A stretch of DNA of 20,589 bases, taken from NCBI GenBank assembly GCA_036559965.1, contig DATBSD010000182.1, positions 1-20,589 of the forward strand, written 5' to 3'. The notes under the pieces are model-generated. The model was given only the letters and a program-made list of their open reading frames with translations. It was not told the DNA's origin and did no database searches. A program made the translations under genes and the position numbers. This document shows, piece after piece, positions 1 through 6,647 of the stretch; within the stretch, counting starts at the first letter, position 1, and every line of letters starts with the position of its first letter. Origin of the DNA: CSP1-4 sp036559965. Lineage in GTDB: Bacteria; Chloroflexota; Limnocylindria; Limnocylindrales; CSP1-4.

Positions 1-1
1 G

Positions 2-586
2 GGGCCGATCGTGGCGCGCGGGCTGCTGCCATTGGGCGAGCAGCCACCCGCGACGATCGTCGTCCAGGCATGGCCGGTCACGCCGCCACCGCCCGATCAT
101 CTCGAGCGCGGGCTGCACCTCATCGCGAGCGCCGTCCGCCGCGACCCCGAAAGCCCCATCGCGGCGCTCAAGACGACCAGTCGCGCGGACTACGTCGTGG
201 CGCGTATCGAGGCGCGCGATGCTGGCGCCGACGACGCCCTGTTCCTGACCATCGACGGCTTCCTGTCCGAGGCCACGAGCGCCAACCTGTTCGTCGTCCG
301 TCGAGGCGAGCTGGCCACGCCCGCACTCGCGTGCGCGGTCCTGCCCGGCACGACCCGGGACTGGCTGCTCGGTTGGGCCGCGCGCGTCGGCCTGACCGCC
401 CACGAGGGCTGGCTGACGGTGCGCGACCTCGTCGAGGCCGAGGAGGCGTTCGTGTCGTCGAGCGTGGCGGGCGTGCTGCCGGTGACGCGCTTCGCCGCTC
501 AGGCCATCGGCGACGGGCGACCGGGACGCTGGTCGCTCCAGGCCCGCGCCGATCGCGAGGCGTTCATCGCCGGCGAGGTCGGATGA
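2..586 (+). CDS. PLP class IV aminotransferase (aminodeoxychorismate lyase / branched-chain aminotransferase type), 5' truncated
   Basis: Fold-type IV PLP enzyme, cut by the left window edge: the frame is open to the first base, so the GTG at 11 need not be the start. About 194 C-terminal residues are present. Counting from that GTG, K54 in ALKTTSRADY fits the Schiff-base lysine. It is followed by the family signature: a dG.lsEatsaNlF stretch (DGFLSEATSANLFVV), the turn before TP (ELATP) and LPGTTRDWLL, which contacts the cofactor phosphate. The family includes PabC (4-amino-4-deoxychorismate lyase, folate), branched-chain aminotransferase and D-amino-acid transaminase. The short tail and divergent C-terminus favour a PabC-like or generic class IV enzyme over IlvE, but substrate cannot be told from the fragment. 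The stop overlaps the next start by 4 nt (ATGA), so the two are co-translated. Confidence 0.85.
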   Translation, partial: GPIVARGLLPLGEQPPATIVVQAWPVTPPPPDHLERGLHLIASAVRRDPESPIAALKTTSRADYVVARIEARDAGADDALFLTIDGFLSEATSANLFVVRRGELATPALACAVLPGTTRDWLLGWAARVGLTAHEGWLTVRDLVEAEEAFVSSSVAGVLPVTRFAAQAIGDGRPGRWSLQARADREAFIAGEVG

Positions 587-912
587 CGCGCGACGAGCTC
601 ATCCGCCGGACACGCCAGCTCGTCGACGAGGGTGATCGCCTCCAGGCGGCGCCGTCGATGACGGGGCTGCGGACGTGGCTTCAGCTCTCGGACGACCTGC
701 TCTCGACTGCCTGGGGATCGATGGATCGGTACCACCTCGCCTGGCTCGGTGTCGGGCGACCCCGCGGCCAGGTCCGTGGGCGCCCGATGACGGACGACGA
801 GGCAGCGCTCTACGTCCGCGAGGTCGCCGAGCAGAAGACCGCCGCCCTGCGCATGAGCCTCAAGGCCGCCGAGGACGGGATGCCCTTCCTCGGCGAGCGT
901 GCAGCAGGCTAG
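583..912 (+). CDS. Conserved-looking small soluble protein of unknown function
   Basis: A 109-residue protein starting at the ATG that overlaps the upstream aminotransferase stop by 4 nt, so translational coupling is likely. It is predicted to be mostly helical, has no signal peptide, membrane segment or cysteine, and contains a basic middle (GVGRPRGQVRGRP). I do not recognise the family. The coupling suggests a role beside the aminotransferase, but nothing shows which. Its TAG stop lies in the palindrome CTAG, which also supplies the TAG stop of the convergent gene on the other strand. Confidence 0.65.
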   Translation: MTRDELIRRTRQLVDEGDRLQAAPSMTGLRTWLQLSDDLLSTAWGSMDRYHLAWLGVGRPRGQVRGRPMTDDEAALYVREVAEQKTAALRMSLKAAEDGMPFLGERAAG

Positions 913-1418
913 CGGGCGCCCAGCCATGCGAAGAGCGCCAGCGCCGCCAGGGTCAGCGGCCCACCCGGCACGAAGCCGGCGGCGACGGTCTCGAGAAACG
1001 GCGCGTTGGCCATCCGCCCGAACAGGTCGAGGGTCGAGCCGGGCAGGATGGCCAGGCTGACGCCGTAGGCCAGCGCGGTGCCCGCGATCCAGATGCCGAG
1101 GGCGACGGCGACCGCGAGCAGGATCGTGCTCCGCTGCCGACGCATCGTTCCGGGCTCAGCGCCGAGGGCCACGGCCGTGCCGGTCAACCAGCCGGCCGCT
1201 GCGCCGAGGACGACGAGGCCGGCCGAGAGATCGAGGATGGCCGCCATGACCGTCCAGACAAGCACGAACAGCAACGCCATGCCGATGCCGTAGGCGAGGC
1301 CGCGCAGCAGCCGTGGTCGGACCGCGCCCGAGCCGCCCTCGTCCGCCGGCCGATCGGTACGCGGTGAGGAGGTCGTCGGCGGGCGCGTTTCGCCGCCCGA
1401 TCCGGCCGCGTTGGACAC
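909..1418 (-). CDS. Four-helix integral membrane protein of unknown function
   Basis: A 169-residue protein with GTG start. Residues 1-38 are hydrophilic, rich in Ser/Pro/Arg and probably cytoplasmic. They are followed by about four membrane helices at roughly 42-61, 66-85, 98-124 and 150-167, with a short basic loop (TMRRQRST) after the second. No catalytic motif or known family is evident. A -10-like TAGCAT lies 6 nt before the GTG, so the mRNA is probably leaderless. That box overlaps, on the opposite strand, the -10 box of the divergent gene. The gene converges on the small gene to its left and shares the CTAG stop palindrome with it. Confidence 0.7.
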   Translation of the reverse strand: MSNAAGSGGETRPPTTSSPRTDRPADEGGSGAVRPRLLRGLAYGIGMALLFVLVWTVMAAILDLSAGLVVLGAAAGWLTGTAVALGAEPGTMRRQRSTILLAVAVALGIWIAGTALAYGVSLAILPGSTLDLFGRMANAPFLETVAAGFVPGGPLTLAALALFAWLGAR

Positions 1419-1424
1419 GGCGTC

Positions 1425-1434
1425 ATGCTAGCCT
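1425..1434. promoter_or_regulatory. Overlapping divergent -10 boxes
   Basis: The 10-bp ATGCTAGCCT reads TAGCCT on the plus strand (8 nt before the ATG at 1443) and TAGCAT on the minus strand (6 nt before the GTG at 1418). Both fit a TANNNT -10 element whose start site would fall at or next to the start codon. The two boxes overlap through the palindrome GCTAGC. No convincing -35 is seen on either side. Bidirectional promoters arising from -10 symmetry are known in bacteria; its use here is inferred. Confidence 0.5.
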
Positions 1435-1442
1435 CTCTCCCG

Positions 1443-1946
1443 ATGAGCCACCCCGTCCTCGGCCTGCCGCCGGCCGATCCGACTGCCGGCCGACCGGAGG
1501 CCGCCGCCCGACTGCGCGACCAGCGAGCGACCGTCGCCGCGCTCGCCCTCAAGGCGGCCATCGAGGCGGACGGGACGCTCGACGACCGCTATGACACGCT
1601 CACCCTGCGCACGCTGCTGCGCGACTACGAGCGCCACATCGAGCAGGTCGCGCTGGCGCTCGAGACCGGCGAGGCGCGGCATGTCACGGAGTGGGCGGAG
1701 TGGATCGTGCCCATCTACCGCCGGCGCCGGATCCCGGCGCGCGACCAGCGCACGATCGTCGGGGCGCTCCGACCGGCCGCGGCCGCGGTCCTGGCCCCAG
1801 ACGATGCGTCGGCGGTCAACGAGCTCATCGCCGCCTGGTTCCGGCGGCTCCGCCTCTACCAGCGCCTGCCCGGCGACCACAAGGGGAACCCGGTGGCGCG
1901 CTTCATCTTCAAGGGCGCTGGCATCCTCGACGATTCGGTCATCTGA
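1443..1946 (+). CDS. Unknown helical protein, partner of a DUF433 protein
   Basis: A 167-residue soluble, Ala/Arg-rich, predicted all-helical protein. The start chosen is the ATG of MSHPVLG, because the in-frame ATG at 1425 lies inside the probable -10 box. Notable segments are a long amphipathic helix (LLRDYERHIEQVALALETG), a Trp-containing helix (VTEWAEWIVPIYRRRR), and a C-terminal block, LPGDHKGNPVARFIFKGAG. It has no cysteine, signal or membrane span. I do not recognise a family. The next gene begins 1 nt after its stop, so the two form a compact pair resembling toxin-antitoxin spacing. DUF433 proteins often pair with DUF5615 PIN-like proteins, but the acidic PIN motif is not visible here. 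Confidence 0.65.
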   Translation: MSHPVLGLPPADPTAGRPEAAARLRDQRATVAALALKAAIEADGTLDDRYDTLTLRTLLRDYERHIEQVALALETGEARHVTEWAEWIVPIYRRRRIPARDQRTIVGALRPAAAAVLAPDDASAVNELIAAWFRRLRLYQRLPGDHKGNPVARFIFKGAGILDDSVI

Positions 1947-1947
1947 G

Positions 1948-2283
1948 ATGACCATCAAGTGGGTCAAGTCGGATCCGCTGGTCATGAACGGCGAGCCGTT
2001 CTGCTATGGCAGCCGGCTGACCGTCCGCAATGTGCTCGAGATGCGTGCCAATGGCCTGCCGCCGCGGGACATCCAGATCCAGAACCCGGAGCTCAGGCTG
2101 GTCGGCATCGCCGAGGCCTTCCGCTACGCCGGCGAGCACCGGTCCCGGTACGTGGACTTCTTCGACGCCGACGGGCACATCGACGGTCCGGGCTTCAACT
2201 CCGATGAGGTGGCCGCGCTGCCCGAGCACCTTCGCGACCTGCCCGGCATCGTGCTCAGCACGCCGGAGCCGGCGGGCGCCTGA
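1948..2283 (+). CDS. DUF433 domain protein
   Basis: A 111-residue protein. Residues 4-64 match the DUF433 pattern: a dP.v..G.P...GsRltVrnVLEm..nGl...dI...nPel core, seen as SDPLVMNGEPFCYGSRLTVR, then NVLEMRANGLPPRDIQ. The usual motif is gG.PvirGTRi.V; here Cys-Tyr replaces Ile-Arg and Ser replaces Thr, so the family assignment is clear but the sequence is divergent. The C-terminal 40 residues are acidic (DFFDADGHIDG). DUF433 proteins are small winged-helix-like proteins, often the antitoxin half of a pair. The 1-nt gap to the upstream gene supports joint translation. DNA binding and autoregulation are inference from the family. Confidence 0.7.
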   Translation: MTIKWVKSDPLVMNGEPFCYGSRLTVRNVLEMRANGLPPRDIQIQNPELRLVGIAEAFRYAGEHRSRYVDFFDADGHIDGPGFNSDEVAALPEHLRDLPGIVLSTPEPAGA

Positions 2284-2306
2284 CACCGCGCCCGGCCAGC
2301 TCGTGA

Positions 2307-2337
2307 GGTCGGCGAATTCCGACCCTGGTGGTAGGAT
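2307..2337 (+). promoter_or_regulatory. Promoter with palindromic operator before the SufT-like gene
   Basis: A perfect inverted repeat, GGTCGG-CGAATT-CCGACC (2307-2324), is followed 7 nt later by the -10-like TAGGAT (2332-2337). The palindrome sits where a repressor would block the -35/spacer region. The expected transcription start near 2344 leaves a leader of about 23 nt containing GAGGA ahead of the ATG at 2367. The regulator is unknown. Half-sites GTCGG and CGACC also occur at the Rrf2 gene promoter further on, though with different spacing. Confidence 0.45.
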
Positions 2338-2366
2338 TACGCCCCGAATCGAGCCCTGAGGACCGC

Positions 2367-2708
2367 ATGGCTGACCAGACCACGACCAGCGCCGAGACCG
2401 CCGCCACGTCCGCGCCTGCCTTCGACCCCGCCACCCGGGCGACCGAGCTGGCCATCCTCGACGCGTTGCGGACCGTCGTCGATCCCGAGATCGGCATGAA
2501 CGTGGTCGAGCTGGCGCTCATCAAGCAGGTCATCCTGGGCAAGGACGAGACCGAGATCAAGATGATCCTCACGACGCCGTTCTGCCCCTACGCCGGGGCC
2601 ATGATCCAGCAGGTCAAGGAGGCGACCGAGGAGGTCGTCCAGCACGACGTCAAGGTCACGCTGTTGGCCGAGCGCTGGGATCCGCGCGACGCCGGCCTCA
2701 TGTGGTAG
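2367..2708 (+). CDS. MIP18/DUF59-family Fe-S assembly factor (SufT-like)
   Basis: A 113-residue protein of the MIP18/DUF59 family (SufT, PaaD, CIA2), which helps mature Fe-S proteins. Residues 1-23 are a low-complexity Thr/Ala extension. The domain at 27-113 shows the family hallmark VVDPEIGMNVVELALI (residues 38-52) and TTPFCPYAGAMI, with the conserved cysteine at C73, in place of the usual TTPGCP. It is the minimal domain without fusions. The ATG was preferred to an in-frame upstream GTG at 2328 because the -10 box lies between them and a GAGGA ribosome site precedes the ATG. It is about 9 kb from the suf genes, on the same strand. A PaaD-type role is possible but no phenylacetate genes are nearby. 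Confidence 0.88.
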   Translation: MADQTTTSAETAATSAPAFDPATRATELAILDALRTVVDPEIGMNVVELALIKQVILGKDETEIKMILTTPFCPYAGAMIQQVKEATEEVVQHDVKVTLLAERWDPRDAGLMW

Positions 2709-2721
2709 GTCGGCGCCGACC
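2708..2721. repeat. 14-bp perfect palindrome
   Basis: GGTCGG-CG-CCGACC lies exactly between the SufT-like stop codon and the GTG of the cobalamin adenosyltransferase gene. It repeats the arms of the palindrome upstream of the SufT-like gene. It may be an operator, or an mRNA hairpin at the next gene's initiation site; function is not shown. Confidence 0.5.
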
Positions 2722-3345
2722 GTGAGCGGGCGCACGCGCCAGGCCATCGGGGCCAGCGCGGTAGCGACCGGCAAAGGCGACGACGGGACGACCGGCCTGC
2801 TCTTCGGTGGGCCGCGCGTCACCAAGGACGACCCCAGGACCGAGGCCTACGGGACGGTCGACGAGGCGGTCGCTGCGCTCGGCCTCGCACGTGCCGCGAT
2901 CGCCGAGCGGGAGGCGCCCGACGCAGCCGAGCTTGCCGCGCTCATCCTGCGCTTCCAGCGCGAGCTGTTCGTGGTCGGCGCCGAGTTGGCCACGACCCCG
3001 GGCGCCTGGGATCGGCTGGAGGACGGCCGGACGCGCGTCAGCGAGGCGATGCTCGACGGCATCGAGGTCGTGCTCGCCGACGTCGAGGGTCGGATCGCGA
3101 TGCCGACCGAGTTCGTCGTCCCCGGTGAGACGCCGGCGTCGGCGGCGCTCGAGCTGGCGCGCACGATCCTGCGTCGTGCCGAACGACGGGTGACGACGCT
3201 CCAGCGCGACGGCCTCGTGCCCGGCGCCTGGCTGCTGCCCTACCTCAACCGCCTGGCAGACCTGGCCTGGGTCCTTGCCCGCCTCGCCGAGACCATCGAC
3301 TCGGTCGCGCCGACCCCCGCCCGGCGTTCCGAGCCCCGCGACTGA
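2722..3345 (+). CDS. PduO-type corrinoid adenosyltransferase
   Basis: Cob(I)alamin adenosyltransferase (EC 2.5.1.17) of the PduO/MMAB class, moving the 5'-deoxyadenosyl group of ATP onto Co(I) corrinoid to make adenosylcobalamin. The 207 residues hold the N-terminal ATP loop TGKGDDGTTGL (16-26), the EAYGTVDE segment (41-48), FVVPGETPASAALELART with RRAERR after it (the ATP/corrinoid helix), and YLNRLADLAW near the C-terminus. In typical members the last motif is LNRLSDlLF; here Trp replaces the corrinoid-face Phe. A GTG start was taken, directly after a 14-bp palindrome and 13 nt downstream of the SufT-like gene, which suggests co-transcription. No B12-dependent enzyme gene lies in the window. 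Confidence 0.92.
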   Translation: MSGRTRQAIGASAVATGKGDDGTTGLLFGGPRVTKDDPRTEAYGTVDEAVAALGLARAAIAEREAPDAAELAALILRFQRELFVVGAELATTPGAWDRLEDGRTRVSEAMLDGIEVVLADVEGRIAMPTEFVVPGETPASAALELARTILRRAERRVTTLQRDGLVPGAWLLPYLNRLADLAWVLARLAETIDSVAPTPARRSEPRD

Positions 3346-3359
3346 CACCGAGCACAGGG

Positions 3360-4343
3360 GTGGCTGGCGTGCGCGCACGACGGCGGCTGGGGTACGTGGT
3401 GGCGACGATCCTGGTGATCGTGCCGCTCGTCGCCTGCCAGGCGCCGCCGGCGACCCCGTCTCCCGCACTGCCGACGACCGCCCCCACCACCGCCGCCCCG
3501 CCGACGACTGGGGCTTCGCTCGAGCCCGGTGCGACGGCGTCGGCGGGCGCAGCGATCACGCTCATCGCGGCCGGCGACATCGCGCGCTGCGACTTGGACG
3601 GGGACGAGCAGACGGCGGCCCTTGTCAAAAGCCTTTCCGGGACGGTCCTGACGCTCGGCGACAGCGCCTACGACCGGGGCAGCCCGAAGGAGTTCGCCGA
3701 GTGCTACGACCCGTCGTGGGGGCAATTCCTCGAGCGGACGTGGGCCGTGCCCGGCAATCACGAGCACGACACGCCTGATGCTGCCGGGTACTTCGGCTAC
3801 TACGGCGACCGGGCAGGGCCGGCCGGGCGGGGCTGGTATGCGCTGCGCTTGGGCGACTGGCACGTCATCACGCTCGACTCCGAGTGTCGCCCGGCCGGCG
3901 GCTGCGAGGCCGGCTCCGAGCAGGTCGAGTGGCTCGTGGCCGAGCTCGCCGATCGACCGAGCGCGTGCACCATCGTCGCCTTCCACAAGCCCCGCTTCTC
4001 GTCGGGCGAGCGTGGCGACGAGCGGTCGGTCGAGCCCCTCTGGCGCCTGGCCGTCGCTGCCGGCGTCGATGTCATCCTCAATGGTCACGAGCACTCCTAC
4101 GAGCGGCTCGGGCCGATGGACGCGGACGGCCGACCAGACGCCGCCGGCGTGACCGTCTTCATCGTCGGGACCGGCGGGGCGCCGTTGCGTGGCTTCCCGT
4201 CCATCGAACCCGCGAGCCAGGTGCGCATCGACGATCACCACGGCGTGCTCGAGCTGCAACTCGGGGACGGATCGTTCGACTGGGCGTTCCGCTCGGCGCC
4301 CGACGGGAGCGTTCGCGACGAGGGCTCGGGCGCCTGCCGCTGA
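3360..4343 (+). CDS. Lipoprotein metallophosphoesterase (calcineurin/purple acid phosphatase-like)
   Basis: A 327-residue exported phosphoesterase. A signal peptide ends in a lipobox LVAC (C26), followed by a Thr/Pro/Ala linker (27-65), so it should be a lipid-anchored surface enzyme. The dinuclear metal motifs come in order: GDIA (D73), GDSAYD (D101), GNHEH (N133, H134), FHKPRF (H209) and GHEHSYER (H243, H245). The last motif is typical of purple acid phosphatase-like and alkaline phosphatase-type members. Substrate is unknown: phosphomonoesters, diesters and nucleotides are all possible. The start is a GTG; a second GTG three codons later is equally usable. The next gene has its own promoter-like sequence, so this may be the last gene of its transcript. 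Confidence 0.9.
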   Translation: MAGVRARRRLGYVVATILVIVPLVACQAPPATPSPALPTTAPTTAAPPTTGASLEPGATASAGAAITLIAAGDIARCDLDGDEQTAALVKSLSGTVLTLGDSAYDRGSPKEFAECYDPSWGQFLERTWAVPGNHEHDTPDAAGYFGYYGDRAGPAGRGWYALRLGDWHVITLDSECRPAGGCEAGSEQVEWLVAELADRPSACTIVAFHKPRFSSGERGDERSVEPLWRLAVAAGVDVILNGHEHSYERLGPMDADGRPDAAGVTVFIVGTGGAPLRGFPSIEPASQVRIDDHHGVLELQLGDGSFDWAFRSAPDGSVRDEGSGACR

Positions 4344-4383
4344 GGGTGGGTGACGGTGACATGGTTCATTTGCCGGACGTGGC

Positions 4384-4389
4384 TAGACT
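4384..4389 (+). promoter_or_regulatory. -10-like box before the Bax1-I gene
   Basis: TAGACT, the same sequence as the -10 box of the Rrf2 gene in this window. Transcription would start near 4396 and leave a leader of about 67 nt that contains two strong hairpins. No good -35 is visible at 16-18 nt. Confidence 0.4.
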
Positions 4390-4398
4390 ATCGGCATA

Positions 4399-4440
4399 CC
4401 GCCCCCTGGGCGGCGAAGCGAGCCGGGACGTGAGCCCGGC
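4399..4440 (+). promoter_or_regulatory. Two-hairpin mRNA leader of the Bax1-I gene
   Basis: Two perfect 6-bp hairpins lie 8 nt apart, just downstream of the predicted start of transcription: CCGCCC-CCT-GGGCGG (4399-4413) and GCCGGG-ACGTGAG-CCCGGC (4422-4440). They end 22 nt before the ATG. There is no T-run, so they are not classical terminators. A ybhL leader RNA is known upstream of Bax1-I genes in some Alphaproteobacteria; I cannot show that this is related. GC-rich sequence makes chance hairpins common. Confidence 0.35.
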
Positions 4441-4462
4441 AACACGGAGCACCAAGACCGAC

Positions 4463-5239
4463 ATGACCCAGCAACAGCGGCCCTACGACAGCTACGAGGA
4501 TGCGTCACGCGCGGCGCAGGCCTCGGCCGGCGCCCAGGCCGCCGCCGCCCAGGGCGCCCTGGTCATCAACGGCGAAGCCGTCGCCGTGCCACGCCAGGGC
4601 TTCCTCACGATGGCCTTCGTGTGGATGTTCGTGGGTGTGCTGCTGAGCGCCGCAGCGACCTTCGTGACGCTCAACAACGAGGCCCTGTTCACCTTCGCCG
4701 CGAACTGGTACCTGGCGCTGCTCATCGGCCAGTTCGCGTTCGTCATCGTCGTCAGCGCGGCCATCAACCGCATCGGCGCGGGGCCGGCACTGGCGCTCTT
4801 CTTCGCCTACGCCGTGTTGACCGGGCTGACGCTCGGCATCGTCGTCTACGCCTTCGTGGCCGACGCCGGCTGGGCTGGCGTGACGTCGGCGTTCCTGGGC
4901 GCCTCGGCGATCTTCGGCGCTGCCGCCCTCTACGGCGTCGTGACGAAGCGCGACCTGACCAAGCTCGGCGGCATCCTCTTCGTGGGTGTCATCGGGCTGC
5001 TCGTGGTCATGATCGTGAACATGTTCCTGGGCAGTTCGACGGTCGACTTCCTGATCGGGTTCGTCGGTGTCGCACTCTTCACGGGCGTCACGGCCTGGGA
5101 CGTGCAGCGCATGCAGCAGGGCAAGATGGGCTACCTCAAGGACCGCGAATCGGCGTCGGTCGTCGGCGCGCTCGCGCTGTACCTCGACTTCCTGAATATC
5201 TTCCTGTTCATGCTCCGGATCTTCAGCGGCCGCAACTAG
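4463..5239 (+). CDS. Bax inhibitor-1 (BI-1/YccA) family membrane protein
   Basis: A 258-residue protein of the Bax1-I/UPF0005 family (E. coli YccA/YbhL, Bacillus YetJ). A hydrophilic Gln/Ala-rich N-terminus (1-45) precedes seven membrane helices at about 48-69, 82-103, 107-131, 137-160, 168-189, 193-212 and 232-254. The family's two aspartates are present: D213 in TAWDVQRM at the end of helix 6 and D242 in LYLDFLNIFLF of helix 7. In YetJ this pair forms a pH-sensing latch for a Ca2+ leak, and YccA modulates FtsH. The role here is unknown. The ATG was chosen because the frame further upstream runs through the metallophosphoesterase gene and the leader hairpins. A GC-rich hairpin follows the stop. 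Confidence 0.92.
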   Translation: MTQQQRPYDSYEDASRAAQASAGAQAAAAQGALVINGEAVAVPRQGFLTMAFVWMFVGVLLSAAATFVTLNNEALFTFAANWYLALLIGQFAFVIVVSAAINRIGAGPALALFFAYAVLTGLTLGIVVYAFVADAGWAGVTSAFLGASAIFGAAALYGVVTKRDLTKLGGILFVGVIGLLVVMIVNMFLGSSTVDFLIGFVGVALFTGVTAWDVQRMQQGKMGYLKDRESASVVGALALYLDFLNIFLFMLRIFSGRN

Positions 5240-5281
5240 GTCAGATCGCCGGTCGCCGCGCCGGATCAGCCACTGCACCGA

Positions 5282-5305
5282 CGGCCCCGCCTGAGCGCGG
5301 GGCCG
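5282..5305 (+). terminator. GC-rich hairpin after the Bax1-I gene
   Basis: A 9-bp perfect stem, CGGCCCCGC/GCGGGGCCG, with the 6-nt loop CTGAGC, lies 42 nt after the stop codon and 26 nt before the next ATG. There is no T-tract, so it may be a U-less terminator or a transcript-end stabiliser. Confidence 0.45.
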
Positions 5306-5330
5306 CGGGATTCCCAGCCAGGAGGGCGAC

Positions 5331-6206
5331 ATGGAGCGCGTCGGTTTCGCGGGCATGGGCACGATGGGCGCGGCCATGGCCGCCAACCTGGCCCGGGCCG
5401 GGGCGCCGTTGACGGTCTGGAATCGAACGCCCGGACGTGCTGCCGATGTCGTCGCGCTGGGCGCCGAGGAGTCGGCCACGGCGGCCGAGCTGGCGCGCCG
5501 ATCCGCGGTCGTCGTCATCTGTCTCTCGGACACGCCGGACGTGGAGGCCGTCCTCTTCGGGCCGGCCGGCATCGCCGAGGGCCTCGCGGCAGCCAGCCTG
5601 GTCATCGACTGCTCGACCATCAGCCCCGAGGCGACTCGTGGATTCGCCGCGCGGCTCGCCGGTCAGGGTGTCGGCTACGTCGACGCCCCCGTCTCCGGTG
5701 GCTCCGAAGGCGCCCAGAAGGGCACGCTGACGATCATGTGCGGCGGGTCGGACGACGATGTCGATCGCGCGCGGCCGATCCTCGAGGCGATGGGCAAGAC
5801 CATCACGCACATGGGCCTGGTCGGTGCCGGCCAGGCGACGAAGGCCGTCAACCAGGTCATCCTCGCGGGGACCTACCTGGGTGTCGCCGAGGGGCTGGTG
5901 CTGGCCATCAAGGCCGGGCTCGACCCGGAGCGGGTGGTCGAGGCGCTGTCCGGCGGAGCCGCCGGCTCGTGGGTGCTCCAGAACCGGAGCGGGCGGATGA
6001 TCGCCGACGACTATCCCATCGGCTTCCGCATCGCCCTCCATCGCAAGGACCTCGGCATCGCCCTCGAGCTCGCGCGCCAGGTAGGCGCCGCGCTGCCGGT
6101 CGCCGGTCTGGCCGAGCAGATCGAGAACGGGCTCGTGGGCAGCGGGCACGGTGACGACGACAACTCGGCGCTGGCGCGGGCCATCCGCTCGTGGTCCGGC
6201 CTATGA
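5331..6206 (+). CDS. 3-hydroxyisobutyrate dehydrogenase-family NAD(P)-dependent oxidoreductase
   Basis: A 291-residue beta-hydroxyacid dehydrogenase (3-hydroxyisobutyrate dehydrogenase / tartronate-semialdehyde reductase / GLYR1 group). The Rossmann glycine motif GFAGMGTMG is at 5-13, followed by the cofactor-specificity turn VWNRT (29-33). Arg after Asn favours NADP(H) over NAD(H). The substrate motif DAPVSGGSEGA is at 118-128, and the catalytic lysine is K171 in GAGQATKAVNQ. The helical C-terminal domain is full length, with the usual RKDL-like IALHRKDLGIAL segment. A good AGGAGG ribosome site lies 7 nt before the ATG. The substrate cannot be fixed from sequence. The lipoprotein gene that follows overlaps its stop by 4 nt. 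Confidence 0.92.
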   Translation: MERVGFAGMGTMGAAMAANLARAGAPLTVWNRTPGRAADVVALGAEESATAAELARRSAVVVICLSDTPDVEAVLFGPAGIAEGLAAASLVIDCSTISPEATRGFAARLAGQGVGYVDAPVSGGSEGAQKGTLTIMCGGSDDDVDRARPILEAMGKTITHMGLVGAGQATKAVNQVILAGTYLGVAEGLVLAIKAGLDPERVVEALSGGAAGSWVLQNRSGRMIADDYPIGFRIALHRKDLGIALELARQVGAALPVAGLAEQIENGLVGSGHGDDDNSALARAIRSWSGL

Positions 6207-6607
6207 GCGTGCGCCTGGCTCGGCCATGGATCGTCGCCTGGCTGGTCGTCGCGTCCGTGTTCGTTGCCGCCTGCGAGGCGCCAACGGCCACGACGCCGCC
6301 GGGCACGGGCATCCGCGGCACGGTCACGCTCGGGCCGACGTGCCCCGTGCAGCAGGCCGACCAGCCGCCATGCGTTACGCCGCTGGCGGCGTCATTGGTC
6401 ATCACCTCGGGCGAGGACGGCTCGGTCGTGGCACGCGTCGACGCCGCCGCCGACGGCACCTTCCAGGTCGACCTGCCGCCGGGCAGCTACGTCATCAACC
6501 CCCAGCCAGGTGGCGACCCGTTCCCGGTCGGGCAGCCCGTCGACGTGACCGTCGAACCCGGAGCCTACAGCCAGGTCGAGGTCGCCTACGACACCGGCAT
6601 CCGCTGA
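6203..6607 (+). CDS. Small lipoprotein with a carboxypeptidase-regulatory-like beta-sandwich
   Basis: A 134-residue secreted protein. Its N-terminal signal with lipobox FVAAC (C24) predicts a lipid-anchored protein. The rest is one domain: GIRGTVTLGPTCPVQ, then PLAASLVI, a short charged turn, DGTFQVDLPPGSYVINP and a final beta strand. This is the pattern of carboxypeptidase regulatory-like / CNA-B-like domains, in which the DG.F...LppG.Y segment is diagnostic. Two cysteines (in TCPV and PPCV) probably form a disulfide. The ATG overlaps the dehydrogenase stop by 4 nt; an in-frame GTG 12 nt upstream is an alternative. The function is not evident; such lipoproteins are common and usually uncharacterised. 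Confidence 0.75.
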   Translation: MSVRLARPWIVAWLVVASVFVAACEAPTATTPPGTGIRGTVTLGPTCPVQQADQPPCVTPLAASLVITSGEDGSVVARVDAAADGTFQVDLPPGSYVINPQPGGDPFPVGQPVDVTVEPGAYSQVEVAYDTGIR

Positions 6608-6647
6608 TCGCCTGACCCATCGGCTCGAACTGATTCCCAGAGTCCGA

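Noticed and set aside
2328..2366. Upstream GTG start for the SufT-like protein
   Set aside because: It overlaps the TAGGAT -10 box, and its extra residues (VGLRPESSPEDR) match nothing in the family; the ATG has a GAGGA site.
3240..4259. A 339-codon minus-strand frame opposite the metallophosphoesterase
   Set aside because: No recognisable motif; the plus-strand protein has a lipobox and all metal-binding motifs.
4505..5620. A 371-codon minus-strand frame opposite the Bax1-I gene
   Set aside because: Low-complexity Asp/Glu/His/Arg product, antisense to a clear seven-helix membrane protein and running into the dehydrogenase gene.
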